64,000 bases of DNA from JADZAI01 sp046348585. GTDB taxonomy: Bacteria > Pseudomonadota > Alphaproteobacteria > Micropepsales > Micropepsaceae. The position numbers were made by a program, and so were the translations under genes. This document shows, piece after piece, positions 42,881 through 51,801 of the stretch. The notes beneath the pieces were generated by a model. That model saw nothing but the letters and a program-made list of their open reading frames with translations. It was not told the origin of the DNA and made no database searches. The stretch is taken from NCBI GenBank assembly GCA_046348585.1, contig JAXMDZ010000005.1:62001-126000 (forward strand). The letters are read 5' to 3'. Within the stretch, counting starts at the first letter, position 1, and each line of letters opens with the position of its first letter.

Positions 42881-44452
42881 ATGACCGACTATGAAGTCAT
42901 CGACGCGGGGCCTGCCCTCGTCGTCGGGGCGGGGCTCGCCGGGCTGTTCGCGGCGCTCGCCTTCAAGGTGCGCCCGGTGACGATCCTCGCCGGATCGCCG
43001 CTCGGCTCCAACGCCTCGTCGGCCTGGGCGCAGGGCGGCATCGCCGCCGCGGTCGGCGCCGACGACAGCCCGGCCCTGCACGCCGCCGACACGATCGCGG
43101 CGGGCGCGGGGATCGTGGACGAGGCCGTCGCGAAGCTCGTGACCGAGGAAGCGGCGGCGCGGATCGAGGATCTGGTGCGGCTCGGCGCGCCGTTCGACCG
43201 CGACGCGGCGGGCCGTCTGGTGCTCGGCCGCGAGGCGGCGCACGGACGCCGCCGCATCGTGCGCGTGAAGGGCGACCAGGCGGGCGCGGCGATCATGGCG
43301 ACGCTGGCCGGCGCGGTGAAGGCGCGCGACGACATCCGCGTCATCGACGGCTTGCGCGCCACCGGCCTCATCATGGCGGACGGGCGGGCGCGCGGCGTGT
43401 GGACGCGCGACGCCGCCGGTCGGCGCGTCGCGGTGGTCGCCGACGCCGTGCTGTTTGCGCTGGGCGGCGCGGGCGGGCTCTATGAGGTGACGACCAATCC
43501 GGTGACGGCGCGCGGCATCGGCATCGCCATGGCGGCGCGGGCCGGGGCGGTGATCGCCGATCCCGAATTCGTGCAATTCCATCCGACCGCGCTGGATGTC
43601 GGGCGCGACCCCGCGCCGCTCGCCACCGAGGCGCTGCGCGGCGAAGGCGCGACGCTGCTGAACGACAAGGGCGAGCGCTTCATGCTGGCCGCCCATGCCG
43701 ACGGCGAACTCGCGCCGCGCGATATCGTGGCGCGCGGCATCTTCCGCGAGATCAAGGCCGGCCGCCGCGTGCTGCTCGACGCGACGAAGGCGGTGGGCGA
43801 GGCCTTCCCCGAACGCTTCCCGACCGTCTATGCGAGCTGCGTCGCGGCCGGGATCGACCCGCGCGTGCAGCCGATCCCGGTCACCCCGGCGGCGCATTAC
43901 CACATGGGCGGCATCGCCTCGGACGTTCATGCGCGCTCCACCCTGCCCGGCCTGTGGGTCGCGGGCGAATGCGCCTCGACCGGCCTGCACGGGGCGAACC
44001 GGCTCGCCTCCAACTCGCTGCTGGAAGCGATCGTCTTCGGCGCGCGGGCGGCCGCCGACATCGACGCGACGCCGCTGGACGGCGGGCGCTTCGACCTGCC
44101 GCCCGCCCCGCAGGGCCATTTCGCCGACGATGCCGGGGCGATCCGTCTGCTGCGCCATACAATGAGCGCGCATGTCGGCGTCGAGCGCGACGCCGGATCG
44201 CTGACCGCCGCGCTCGCCGACATCGCGGCGCTGCGCAACGGCGAGTTCGGCGAGACGGTTTCGGCCGCCGCCGACACGGCGCTGCTGATCGCCAGCGCCG
44301 CCTGGGCGCGCACCGAAAGCCGGGGCGGCCATTTCCGCAGCGACTTCCCCGAAACCTCGGACGAATGGAAGCGCCGCACCTGCACGACGCTGAACGCAGC
44401 CGAGGCGGTCGCCGCCGAGGCGCTGGCCGGCGGCTTCGACCGGGCCGCATGA
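42881..44452 (+). CDS. nadB: L-aspartate oxidase
   Basis: A 523-residue FAD enzyme that oxidises aspartate to iminoaspartate for NadA. The FAD-binding N-terminus is LVVGAGLAGLFAAL; SNASSAWAQGGIAAA, FVQFHPTALD, HYHMGGI, GLWVAGECASTGLHGANRLASNSLLEA (given in part) and the C-terminal helical domain are standard for the succinate dehydrogenase/fumarate reductase flavoprotein family. It lies 11 bases after nadA. Confidence 0.97.
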   Translation: MTDYEVIDAGPALVVGAGLAGLFAALAFKVRPVTILAGSPLGSNASSAWAQGGIAAAVGADDSPALHAADTIAAGAGIVDEAVAKLVTEEAAARIEDLVRLGAPFDRDAAGRLVLGREAAHGRRRIVRVKGDQAGAAIMATLAGAVKARDDIRVIDGLRATGLIMADGRARGVWTRDAAGRRVAVVADAVLFALGGAGGLYEVTTNPVTARGIGIAMAARAGAVIADPEFVQFHPTALDVGRDPAPLATEALRGEGATLLNDKGERFMLAAHADGELAPRDIVARGIFREIKAGRRVLLDATKAVGEAFPERFPTVYASCVAAGIDPRVQPIPVTPAAHYHMGGIASDVHARSTLPGLWVAGECASTGLHGANRLASNSLLEAIVFGARAAADIDATPLDGGRFDLPPAPQGHFADDAGAIRLLRHTMSAHVGVERDAGSLTAALADIAALRNGEFGETVSAAADTALLIASAAWARTESRGGHFRSDFPETSDEWKRRTCTTLNAAEAVAAEALAGGFDRAA

Positions 44453-44459
44453 GGACGAG

Positions 44460-45317
44460 ATGAGCGTGATCCCCCTGCCCGATCTGATGATCGAACCCGC
44501 CGTGCGCGCGGCGCTGGCCGAAGACCTCGGCCGGGCGGGCGACGTGACGACGGATTCCATCATTCCCGCCGAGGCGCGGGCGCGCGTCGTCATCGGCGCG
44601 CGCAAGAGCGGCCGGGTCGCCGGACTCGCCTTCGCGCGCCTCGCCTTCCGCGCGCTCGACCCCGAGGCGCGCTTCGAGATCGCCATCCCGGACGGCGGCG
44701 ACGCCGCCCCCGGCGCGGCCATCGCCACCATCGAGGCGCGGACGCGGGCGCTGCTGTCGGCGGAGCGCGTGGCGCTCAACTTCGCCGGACGGCTGTCGGG
44801 CGTCGCGACGCTGACCGCCGCCTATGTGGCGCGGATCGCCGGCACGCGCGCAACCATCGTCGATACCCGCAAGACGACGCCCGGCTGGCGCGCCTTCGAA
44901 AAATACGCCGTGCGCTGCGGCGGCGGCGCGAACCACCGCTTCGGCCTCGACGACGCGGTGCTGATCAAGGACAACCATGTCGCGGCGGCGGGCGGGGTCG
45001 CGGAGGCGATCCGCCGCGCCCGCGCCCATGCCGGGCACATGGTCAAGATCGAGGTCGAGGTCGATACGCTGGCACAGCTGGAAGCCGCGCTGGCCGAGAA
45101 GGCCGACATCGTGCTGCTCGACAACATGGTCCCCGCGACGCTCGCCGAGGCGGTGGCGATCAATGCCGGGCGGGCGATCCTGGAAGCCTCGGGCGGGGTC
45201 AATCTGGAGACGGTGCGGGCGATCGCCGAAACCGGGGTCGATCTCATCTCGGTCGGCGCGCTGACCCACAGCGCGACGGTGCTGGATATCGGGCTGGATT
45301 TCGTCGCGGCGCTTTAG
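44460..45317 (+). CDS. nadC: Nicotinate-nucleotide diphosphorylase (carboxylating)
   Basis: A 285-residue quinolinate phosphoribosyltransferase, the last step of the aspartate route to nicotinate mononucleotide. Motifs: AEDLGRAGDVTTDSIIP, RVALNFAGRLSGVATLTA, DTRKTTPGWRAFEKYAV, HRFGLDDAVLIKDNH, VEVDTLAQ, LLDNM and EASGGVNLETV. It ends the nad operon; the dispersed repeat at 45325-45370 follows 7 bases later and may act as a 3' structure. Confidence 0.97.
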   Translation: MSVIPLPDLMIEPAVRAALAEDLGRAGDVTTDSIIPAEARARVVIGARKSGRVAGLAFARLAFRALDPEARFEIAIPDGGDAAPGAAIATIEARTRALLSAERVALNFAGRLSGVATLTAAYVARIAGTRATIVDTRKTTPGWRAFEKYAVRCGGGANHRFGLDDAVLIKDNHVAAAGGVAEAIRRARAHAGHMVKIEVEVDTLAQLEAALAEKADIVLLDNMVPATLAEAVAINAGRAILEASGGVNLETVRAIAETGVDLISVGALTHSATVLDIGLDFVAAL

Positions 45318-45324
45318 AGGCCGT

Positions 45325-45370
45325 GCGTCCTTCGAGACGGCCGCTTGTCGCGCCCTCCTCAGGATGAGGA
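45325..45370. repeat. Dispersed palindromic repeat, copy B
   Basis: A 46-base unit matching copy A at 29521-29564 at both ends (GCGTCCTTCGAGACGG and CTCCTCAGGATGAGGA) with a degenerate centre (CTTGTCGCGC instead of the perfect dyad). It lies between convergent nadC and the 98-residue gene. Confidence 0.75.
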
Positions 45371-45390
45371 GGGGTGGGCAAGCGACGCCG

Positions 45391-45687
45391 CTACCAGCCG
45401 CGGCCTTCGTTCTTCATCGTCCAGCCGGGCTTGCCGAGACGGCGCACGTCGTCCTCGGTCACTTCGGCGAGCGCCTTGTAGAGCTTGAACTTCACCGGCG
45501 CGCGCCCCGTTCGCATGAGCGCGATGACGGTCTCCAGCGGCGGACAGCCGGGCTGGCCGCAGGCGATCTCCGTCACCATCACGATGTCGTCGTCGGCGGG
45601 CAGAAAGCGCGCCTCGGCCCATTCGCGCACCCGCATCTGGGTCTCGACCGTCTCGGCCAGACCGAAATTGCGCAGCCGCCTCGTCAT
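45391..45687 (-). CDS. Small conserved hypothetical protein with CGQPGCPP motif
   Basis: A 98-residue protein with a central ACGQPGCPPLETVIALM segment, in which two cysteines flank Gly-Gln-Pro-Gly, followed by FKLYKALAEVTEDDV. The charge pattern suggests a small soluble domain. I do not recognise the function. Its ATG overlaps the transporter gene stop (ATGA), so it is co-translated with it and may act with it. Confidence 0.8.
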   Translation of the reverse strand: MTRRLRNFGLAETVETQMRVREWAEARFLPADDDIVMVTEIACGQPGCPPLETVIALMRTGRAPVKFKLYKALAEVTEDDVRRLGKPGWTMKNEGRGW

Positions 45688-47366
45688 GCCGGTCTGGCGT
45701 CGTCGTCGTGCAGGCTGCGATCCTTGGTTTCCGGCATCAGCAGCGCACCCACGACGAAGCAGAGCGCCGCCACCGCGATCGGGTACCAGAGGCCGGCGAA
45801 GATATCGCCGGTCGCGGTGATGATCGCGAACGAGACGAAGGGCTGGAAGCCGCCGATCAGGCCGTTCGAGATGTTGTAGGGCAGCGAGAGCGACGTGTAG
45901 CGGATGCGCGTCGGGAACAGCTCGACCAGGAAGGCGGCGATCGGGCCGTAGATCATCGCCGCGATGGTGACGAGCCAGGTGAGGACGGCGATCGCCAGCG
46001 GCCAGTTCATCAGGGCCGGATCGGCCTTGGCGGGATAGCCCGCGGCCGTCAGGTGCGCGCGGATGTCGGCGGCCGGAACATCCGCGCCCTCGATCACGAA
46101 GACGGAATCGCCGGGGCCTTCCTCGCGCTCGCTCGGCTCGCCGCCGACCTTCGCCGGATCGACGCCGGGTATGGTGAGCAGCGTCTGGTCGCCCTCCAGA
46201 TCGAGCGTCGTGAACTGCACGCCCGCCTTGGAGAGCAGCGCGCGCACCTTCTGGCAGCCGGTCTTGGGATCGGCGAAAATCACCATGCCGCACGCGGCCG
46301 GGTTCGCCTGAAGCGTCACCGGGTTCTTCTCGTTCGCCGCCATCAGCGCCGGGTTCACGGCGCGGGCCAGCAAATGGAAGGCCGGCTGGATGGTCGCCGC
46401 GCCGAGAAGGCACGCCCCCAGCATCAGCCATTTGCGCCCCACCCGATCCGATAGCCAGCCGAAGAAGACGACGAGGCCCATGCCGATCAGCAGCGCGAGG
46501 GCGAGCAGCAGATAGGTGTCGAGATAGGCGACGCCCAGCACGTTCTGCATGTAGAGCATCGCGTAGAAATTGGCCGTGTACCAAAGCACGCCCTGGCCGA
46601 TGCACGCGCCGGCGAAGGCGATCAGCACGATCTTGAGGTTCGCCCAGTTGCCGAAGCTGTCGCGGATCGGCCGGGCGGAGCCGCGGCCCTCTTCCTTCAT
46701 GGCGCGGAAGACCGGCGACTCGTTCAGCTTCATGCGGATGTAGATCGAGATCGCCAGCAGCACGAGCGAGAGCACGAAGGGAATGCGCCAGCCCCAGGCC
46801 TTGAACGCCTCCTCGCCGAGCGAGACGCGGCAGATCGAAACGACGGCCAGCGACAGGAACAAGCCGATGGTCGCCGTCGCCTGGATGTAGGAGGTGAAAT
46901 AGCCGCGCCGGTGCTGCGGCGCGTGCTCGGCGACATAGGTCGCCGCGCCGCCATACTCGCCGCCGATGGCAAGACCCTGGAGCAGGCGCAGGATCAGCAG
47001 CATCGCGGCGGCGGCGATGCCGATGTCGTGGAAGGTCGGCAGGAAGCCGATACCGGCGGTCGCCACGCCCATCAGCGTGATGGTGACGAGGAAGGTGTAT
47101 TTGCGCCCGACGAGATCGCCCAGCATCCCGAAGAAGAGCGCGCCGAAGGGCCGCACGAAGAAGCCTGCGCCGAAGGTCGCAAGGCTGAGCAGGAAGGCGG
47201 CTGCCTCGTTTCCGGCCGGGAAGAAGAGCGCGCCCAGTAGCGCGGCCAGCGTGCCGTAGACGAAGAAATCGTACCATTCGAAGACGGTGCCGATCGACGC
47301 CGCGGCGACGACCATGCGCAGTTCGCCCGCCGTCGGCTCGCGTTCTCCTGCCGTCACGTCACTCAT
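45684..47366 (-). CDS. MFS transporter, metabolite:H+ symporter (MHS) type
   Basis: A 560-residue major facilitator protein related to ProP/KgtP-like symporters: TVFEWYDFFVYG, RPFGALFFGMLGDLVGRKYTF (the loop 2-3 signature, given in part), GLAIGGEYGGAATYVAEHAP and GWLSDRVGRKW. It has 12 predicted helices. A long hydrophilic segment of about 100 residues (roughly 345-445, with two cysteines) replaces the short loop between helices 9 and 10 region, adding length over the usual 430-440 residues. The substrate is probably a carboxylate or similar small metabolite. The start at 47366 precedes EPTAGELRM. Confidence 0.9.
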   Translation of the reverse strand: MSDVTAGEREPTAGELRMVVAAASIGTVFEWYDFFVYGTLAALLGALFFPAGNEAAAFLLSLATFGAGFFVRPFGALFFGMLGDLVGRKYTFLVTITLMGVATAGIGFLPTFHDIGIAAAAMLLILRLLQGLAIGGEYGGAATYVAEHAPQHRRGYFTSYIQATATIGLFLSLAVVSICRVSLGEEAFKAWGWRIPFVLSLVLLAISIYIRMKLNESPVFRAMKEEGRGSARPIRDSFGNWANLKIVLIAFAGACIGQGVLWYTANFYAMLYMQNVLGVAYLDTYLLLALALLIGMGLVVFFGWLSDRVGRKWLMLGACLLGAATIQPAFHLLARAVNPALMAANEKNPVTLQANPAACGMVIFADPKTGCQKVRALLSKAGVQFTTLDLEGDQTLLTIPGVDPAKVGGEPSEREEGPGDSVFVIEGADVPAADIRAHLTAAGYPAKADPALMNWPLAIAVLTWLVTIAAMIYGPIAAFLVELFPTRIRYTSLSLPYNISNGLIGGFQPFVSFAIITATGDIFAGLWYPIAVAALCFVVGALLMPETKDRSLHDDDARPA

Positions 47367-47455
47367 GCGCCGCTCCCCCGCCCCGGACTTTGTTTTGAGC
47401 CTCCCGCGTGGTCTATAGCCCACCGGGATTCCTGTCATCGCCGGAGAGTGGCTGC

Positions 47456-48331
47456 ATGAATGCGGCGCTGCAAGAACTGCTTGAACAGCTCGACCTGGAA
47501 CAGGTCGAGGTCAATTTCTTCCGCGGCGTCTCGCCGGTGGAGCGCGAGACGCGCGTCTATGGCGGGCACGTGATGGCGCAGGCCCTGATGGCCGGGCTGC
47601 GAACCGTGGGCCTCGACCGGCTCTGCCATTCGTTCCACGCCTATTTCCTGCTGGGCGGCGATCCCAAGGCCCCCATCCTCTATGAGGTCGACCGCACCCG
47701 CGACGGCGGCAGCTTCACGACGCGGCGCATCGTGGCGATCCAGCACGGCAAGCCGATCTTCCACATGGAAGCCTCGTTCCATGTCAGCGAGCCGGGCTGG
47801 GAGCACCAGTTCGCGATGCCGGACGTGCCGGGACCGGAGACTCTGCCGACCGAGGACGAATTCCGTAAATCCTATGTCGACCGCCTGCCCGAGCGGATGC
47901 GGGCGCAGCATCTGCGCGACCGGCCCATCGAGCAGCGCGAGATCGATCCGCCCGACGAGATCGACCCGTCCCCGCGCCCGCCGTTCAAGCACACATGGAT
48001 CCGCGCCAACGGCGCCCTGCCCGACGATCCGCGCCTGCACCAGTGCCTGCTCGCCTACGCCTCGGACATGTCGCTGATGGACACGGCCGTGCAGCCGCAC
48101 GGCATTTCCTGGATGTCGGGCAAGATGATGGGCGCGAGCCTGGACCACGCGATGTGGTTCCATCATCCGCTGCGGATCGACGACTGGCTGCTCTACGCCC
48201 ATGACGCGCCGGTTTCGGCGGGCGGGCGCGGCTTCAATCGCGGCCTCATCTACACCCGCGCCGGGCAGCTGGTGGCGAGCGTCGTTCAGGAAGGTCTGAT
48301 GCGGCCGGTGAAGCCGAAGGCGGCGGGCTGA
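47456..48331 (+). CDS. tesB: Acyl-CoA thioesterase II
   Basis: A 291-residue double hot-dog thioesterase that hydrolyses acyl-CoA to free acid and CoA. TesB landmarks are RVYGGHVMAQALMAG, HSFHAYFLLGGDP, RRIVAIQHGKPIF, YASDMSLMDTA (catalytic Asp), ASLDHAMWFH and QEGLMR (catalytic Gln region). The start at 47456 gives MNAALQELLEQLDLEQVEVN. TesB can release 3-hydroxyacids or fatty acids from CoA; with PHA genes in the same window a role in acyl-CoA balance is possible but unproven. Confidence 0.95.
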   Translation: MNAALQELLEQLDLEQVEVNFFRGVSPVERETRVYGGHVMAQALMAGLRTVGLDRLCHSFHAYFLLGGDPKAPILYEVDRTRDGGSFTTRRIVAIQHGKPIFHMEASFHVSEPGWEHQFAMPDVPGPETLPTEDEFRKSYVDRLPERMRAQHLRDRPIEQREIDPPDEIDPSPRPPFKHTWIRANGALPDDPRLHQCLLAYASDMSLMDTAVQPHGISWMSGKMMGASLDHAMWFHHPLRIDDWLLYAHDAPVSAGGRGFNRGLIYTRAGQLVASVVQEGLMRPVKPKAAG

Positions 48332-48335
48332 GGCG

Positions 48336-48662
48336 TCAGCCCTTGGCGTCGAACTTCTCGAACTCGTAGGCGATCGAGCGGGCGATCAGCTCGCGCCAGA
48401 CCGGCTCGACGAGATCGCCCGGCACGCCCAGCGCCTCGGCGGCGCGGCGGATCTTGGCCACCACATCCTCGATGCGGGCGTCGTCGTGCACCGTGTCGCG
48501 GCGCTGCTTGATGACGGCGGCGCGGGCGATATAGCCCGTGCGCTCGGCGATCAGCGCGACGAGGGCGCGGTCGATACGGTCGATCTGGCCGCGCAGGGTC
48601 GGCATGTCGGGGCAGTCGGCGGGCGGGACGACCGCCTCGGTTCGCATCGCAAGGTCCGGCAT
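48336..48662 (-). CDS. Chorismate mutase (AroQ class)
   Basis: A 108-residue all-helical chorismate mutase of the CM_2 fold, converting chorismate to prephenate. Conserved pieces: LRGQIDRIDRALVALIAERTGYI (given in part), VIKQRRDTVHDDARIEDVV and ELIARSIAYEF, giving Arg, Lys and Glu at the active-site positions. The start is ambiguous among ATGs at 48698, 48662 and 48647; I use 48662. It is convergent with tesB (5 bases). Confidence 0.88.
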   Translation of the reverse strand: MPDLAMRTEAVVPPADCPDMPTLRGQIDRIDRALVALIAERTGYIARAAVIKQRRDTVHDDARIEDVVAKIRRAAEALGVPGDLVEPVWRELIARSIAYEFEKFDAKG

Positions 48663-48829
48663 GGGCGCGCTTATGTCAGGGCGGTCCTTGCGGCGCAATC
48701 GCGGAGACGGCGCTGCTTCTCCGCCTTCACGGCCGGTGCTAGGGTGCGGCGCGCGCCTGCCTGCCGGCAGCCGCGAACCAGATCGCCGGTCGCGCGGTTC
48801 GCATCGGCGATCGCAAGGGAGTATCGGCC

Positions 48830-49711
48830 ATGGCCTTCCGCATCTGGCGCGCCGCGCTTGCGGCCTCGGTCGTGGCAGGGCTCTGCGCCCTTCCTGCCGC
48901 CTCGGCGGCCCGGCGTCCCCCGGCCGCGCCGAAACTGCATGTGCGAATCTTCGAAGCGGCGGGCGCGCCCGGCCAGCAGGCGGAGGCGCGGGCCTGCGCG
49001 CCGGCGGGATGGAAGATCGTCTCGGGCGGCGCGAGGGTCGAATGGACCGGGCCAGGCGCGCTGCTCACCGCCTCCTATCCCGAGGCGAATTGCTGGGTGG
49101 CCCGCTCGAAGGATCACCTCGCCGCCGACACGCACCGCGTCATCGCCTATGCCGTCGCGATCCAGGACCCCTCGAACCAGTGGGACGTCGCGGTCGACGA
49201 GTTCACCAGCACCTACGCGTCCCATCCCGAAGCGAGCTTCGAGGCGTCGCGGCCAGGATATGTAATGACCGGCGGCGGAGCGCGCGTGAACTGGGAAGCC
49301 GATCCGAGCCATGTCGGCCAGATCGTTACGCCGTTCGGCAATCTTCTGACGGGGAGCTACCCGGACGGCAAGCATGCCTGGGCCGTGCGCGCCAAGGATC
49401 ACATCAAGGTCAGCCCCGCCTCGGTGACCGTCTATGTCATCAGCCTGAAGGCCCGCAACGGCGCGAAACTCACCACGGCGATCTTCACCGGGCAAAGCCA
49501 GGTGTCGGGCGCACCGGCCGCCTCGGTCTCGGTGCCCGCGCCCTGGACGATGATCGGCGGAGGGGCGCGGGTGAACTGGCACGGCGTCGGCAATCTGCTG
49601 ACGGCCAGCTACCCGGATGGCGCATCGTCCTGGTCGGGGGTGGGCAAGGCTCATCTCGAACCCTCGCCCGCCAACCTCACCGTCTATGCGATCGGCATCC
49701 AGGCGGAGTGA
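48830..49711 (+). CDS. Secreted protein with three internal repeats
   Basis: A 293-residue protein with a signal peptide (about 1-26). Three copies of a unit of about 50-60 residues occur (roughly 63-112, 147-206 and 242-291). Each has GGGARVNW or GGARVEW, then LLTASYP or LLTGSYP, a Trp, K-x-H with Asp/Ala, and a TVYAIGI-like ending. The regular spacing suggests a symmetrical beta-rich domain, perhaps sugar- or surface-binding. I do not recognise the family. The ATG at 48830 is preceded by AAGGGAG. Confidence 0.75.
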   Translation: MAFRIWRAALAASVVAGLCALPAASAARRPPAAPKLHVRIFEAAGAPGQQAEARACAPAGWKIVSGGARVEWTGPGALLTASYPEANCWVARSKDHLAADTHRVIAYAVAIQDPSNQWDVAVDEFTSTYASHPEASFEASRPGYVMTGGGARVNWEADPSHVGQIVTPFGNLLTGSYPDGKHAWAVRAKDHIKVSPASVTVYVISLKARNGAKLTTAIFTGQSQVSGAPAASVSVPAPWTMIGGGARVNWHGVGNLLTASYPDGASSWSGVGKAHLEPSPANLTVYAIGIQAE

Positions 49712-49787
49712 GCGCCCGGCGCGCCGCGTCGCGTCCATGAACCGCGCGGCCTTGACGGCGCAATCGCGGAACGGCCACTGAGGCGCG

Positions 49788-50351
49788 ATGAGCGTTCACC
49801 GTCTCGATTTCGGCCCGGCCCGCAGCCTTTTCAGCGGCGCGCCCGCGATGCTGTCCGGCGCGGGCGACGACCCGGCCGGGGCGGTGACCGCCGCCAGCAT
49901 GATCGCCCCCGGCGTCTGGCACGTCTTCGCGGCCGAAGGGACGCTGCATCTCCACCTGCCGCCCGGCGCGGCGGTGCCGCCCGAGGCCGGTCCCGCCGAT
50001 CTGGTGTGGGAGACGGCCCGCGCCCTGAGCGCCCCGGAAGGCGGCGCGCCGCTGCGCGCCTCGGTGGCGGTGGCGCGCGGCGCGACGCTGGATGCGGCGG
50101 CGGCGATCGCCCCGCTGGGCGGCGACGCGGCGGGGCTCGCGGCCGCGCTCGCCGACCTGCCCGCGCCGCCGCTGGAGCCCGGCATCGAGGCGATCTGGGA
50201 ACGGCTCAGCCATGTCGCCCGGCGGGCGCAGGCGCTGAAGAAGGAGGGCCGCCTCGCCGCCGCCGCCCTCGCCTGCCGCGGCCGGGGACGGCTGATCGGC
50301 GGCCTCAGCGGCGATCTGCTGATCCGCTTCGGCGTCTCGGCCTGGCGCTAG
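49788..50351 (+). CDS. Hypothetical protein, Ala-rich
   Basis: A 187-residue protein rich in Ala, Gly and Pro without signal peptide or membrane segment. It has VWHVFAAEGTLHLHLPPG early and a positively charged helical end (SHVARRAQALKKEGR). No recognised family. Codon use and the clean frame between neighbours support a real gene. It overlaps by 4 bases the stop of the convergent LytTR gene. Confidence 0.6.
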   Translation: MSVHRLDFGPARSLFSGAPAMLSGAGDDPAGAVTAASMIAPGVWHVFAAEGTLHLHLPPGAAVPPEAGPADLVWETARALSAPEGGAPLRASVAVARGATLDAAAAIAPLGGDAAGLAAALADLPAPPLEPGIEAIWERLSHVARRAQALKKEGRLAAAALACRGRGRLIGGLSGDLLIRFGVSAWR

Positions 50352-51109
50352 AACCAGCCGCCGCTCTGGAGCGTGGCGACGGCCGCGCGGGCGACCGGCA
50401 CTTCGAGGCCGCGCGCCAGCACGAGGCGGACATTGCGGCCGTCGCGCTTCACCTCGCGCACCGCCTTGCGGGCGACCCACCAGCTGCGATGGACCCGCGC
50501 GCCGTCGATGCCGTCGAGTTCGGCGACCGCGTCGCGCATCCGCATCAGGATCATCGCCTGTCCGGTCGCGGTGTGGGCGAGGACGTAGTGGTCCTGCATC
50601 TCCAGCGCGATCAATTCGCGGCCCGCGTTGGCCGGCAGGCGGTCCAGGAAGCGCGGCGGCGCGGCCGGTCCTTCCGCCTCCGGCGTTCCGGGCGGTTGCG
50701 CGAGCCGCCGCTCGTGCCGGTCGCCGGCCAGCCAGAAGACGAAGCAGAGCGCCGCCGCGATCACCAGCACATAGCGGTAGAACTGGAAGGCGGGTTCGAG
50801 GCCGGGGGGCCGCGCCGCTCCGAACAGGCCCTCCGCCGCGATGACCAGCGCGGTCATCGGCACGGTCGCCAGAATGCAGGCGGCGATCCAGACCGCGAGG
50901 CGCGGCAGGTCGAGCCGCTCGGCCAGCAGGTTCGCCGCCGCCATCGCCGGGCGGTAGATGACGTAGCCCGCAATGGTCAGGCCCACCCAATAGACGAGGC
51001 GCAGCGGAAACGGCGCGGCGAAGCTGCCGAACGGGCCCAGCAGCGCCAGCAGAAAACCGATGCCGGCGAGCACCGCCAGATCGATCAGCACCCTGCGCAG
51101 TCCGCTCAT
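50348..51109 (-). CDS. Membrane-bound LytTR-type transcription regulator
   Basis: A 253-residue protein: four hydrophobic segments in the first half (about 10-130) and a C-terminal LytTR DNA-binding domain (about 155-250: IALEMQDHYVLAHTATG, MRMRDAVAEL, VHRSWWVARKAV and NVRLVLARGLEVPV). Membrane-bound LytTR proteins commonly form LytTR regulatory systems with a partner membrane protein. The DUF2306 gene on the other strand 150 bases away is a possible target. Binding sites (paired repeats) were not evident. Confidence 0.88.
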   Translation of the reverse strand: MSGLRRVLIDLAVLAGIGFLLALLGPFGSFAAPFPLRLVYWVGLTIAGYVIYRPAMAAANLLAERLDLPRLAVWIAACILATVPMTALVIAAEGLFGAARPPGLEPAFQFYRYVLVIAAALCFVFWLAGDRHERRLAQPPGTPEAEGPAAPPRFLDRLPANAGRELIALEMQDHYVLAHTATGQAMILMRMRDAVAELDGIDGARVHRSWWVARKAVREVKRDGRNVRLVLARGLEVPVARAAVATLQSGGWF

Positions 51110-51261
51110 GTCCTCTCCCCGAGGCGGCAGAAATAGCGCCCGCTCGCGCTTCGCGAAACGGCAAAGCGCCGTTTTTCGGGCAATTCACGAAGCCGGATGC
51201 CCATCGACGCAAACGGCGTTGCCCGCCGGCGGCGGCGCGGCAGGCTGCGCCGCGACACCCC

Positions 51262-51801
51262 ATGGAGCCGTTCGTCTTGACCATGCCCGCCCCGGCCCTG
51301 CGCCGCCCGGACTTCTCGCTTTCGCCCCTCGCCCGCAACGTCCTGCTGATCGCCGGGAGCGCCCTCGCCGCCGCCAGCGTCATCGCGCTCATCCGTCTGG
51401 CGCTCGGCCTCGCGCCGGCGACCGCGGCGGTCCGCGACGTGGCGATCCTCGTTCATCTGGGCACCGTGCTGCCGGCGCTGCCGCTCGGCATGGTCCTTTT
51501 CCTCGCCCGCAAGGGCACGCGCAGCCACAAGGCGCTCGGCTGGATCTGGATGGCGCTGATGGCGGTGACGGCGGTCGCCGCGCTCTTCATCCGCGAGTTG
51601 AACGGCGGGTCGTTCAGCCTCATCCACCTCTTCGTGCCGCTGACCTTTTTCGGCATCGTCCGCGGCGTGTCGGCGGCCCGTCAGGGGCGGATCGCCGCCC
51701 ACCGGCGGAGCATGATCGGCCTCTTCTTCGGCGCCCTTCTGGTCGCCGGGATTCTGAGCTTTCTGCCCGGCCGGGTGATGTGGGTCTGGCTGACCGGTTA
51801 G
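51262..51801 (+). CDS. DUF2306-like membrane protein
   Basis: A 179-residue protein with four or five hydrophobic segments. Conserved blocks are HLGTVLPALPLGMVLFLARKG (given in part), HKALGWIWMALM, GSFSLIHLFVPLT and AHRRSMIGLFFGAL, which fit DUF2306. The histidines near the membrane could bind a metal or haem. Genes of this family are often found next to LytTR regulators, as here. Function unknown. Its stop overlaps that of the convergent methyltransferase gene. Confidence 0.8.
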   Translation: MEPFVLTMPAPALRRPDFSLSPLARNVLLIAGSALAAASVIALIRLALGLAPATAAVRDVAILVHLGTVLPALPLGMVLFLARKGTRSHKALGWIWMALMAVTAVAALFIRELNGGSFSLIHLFVPLTFFGIVRGVSAARQGRIAAHRRSMIGLFFGALLVAGILSFLPGRVMWVWLTG

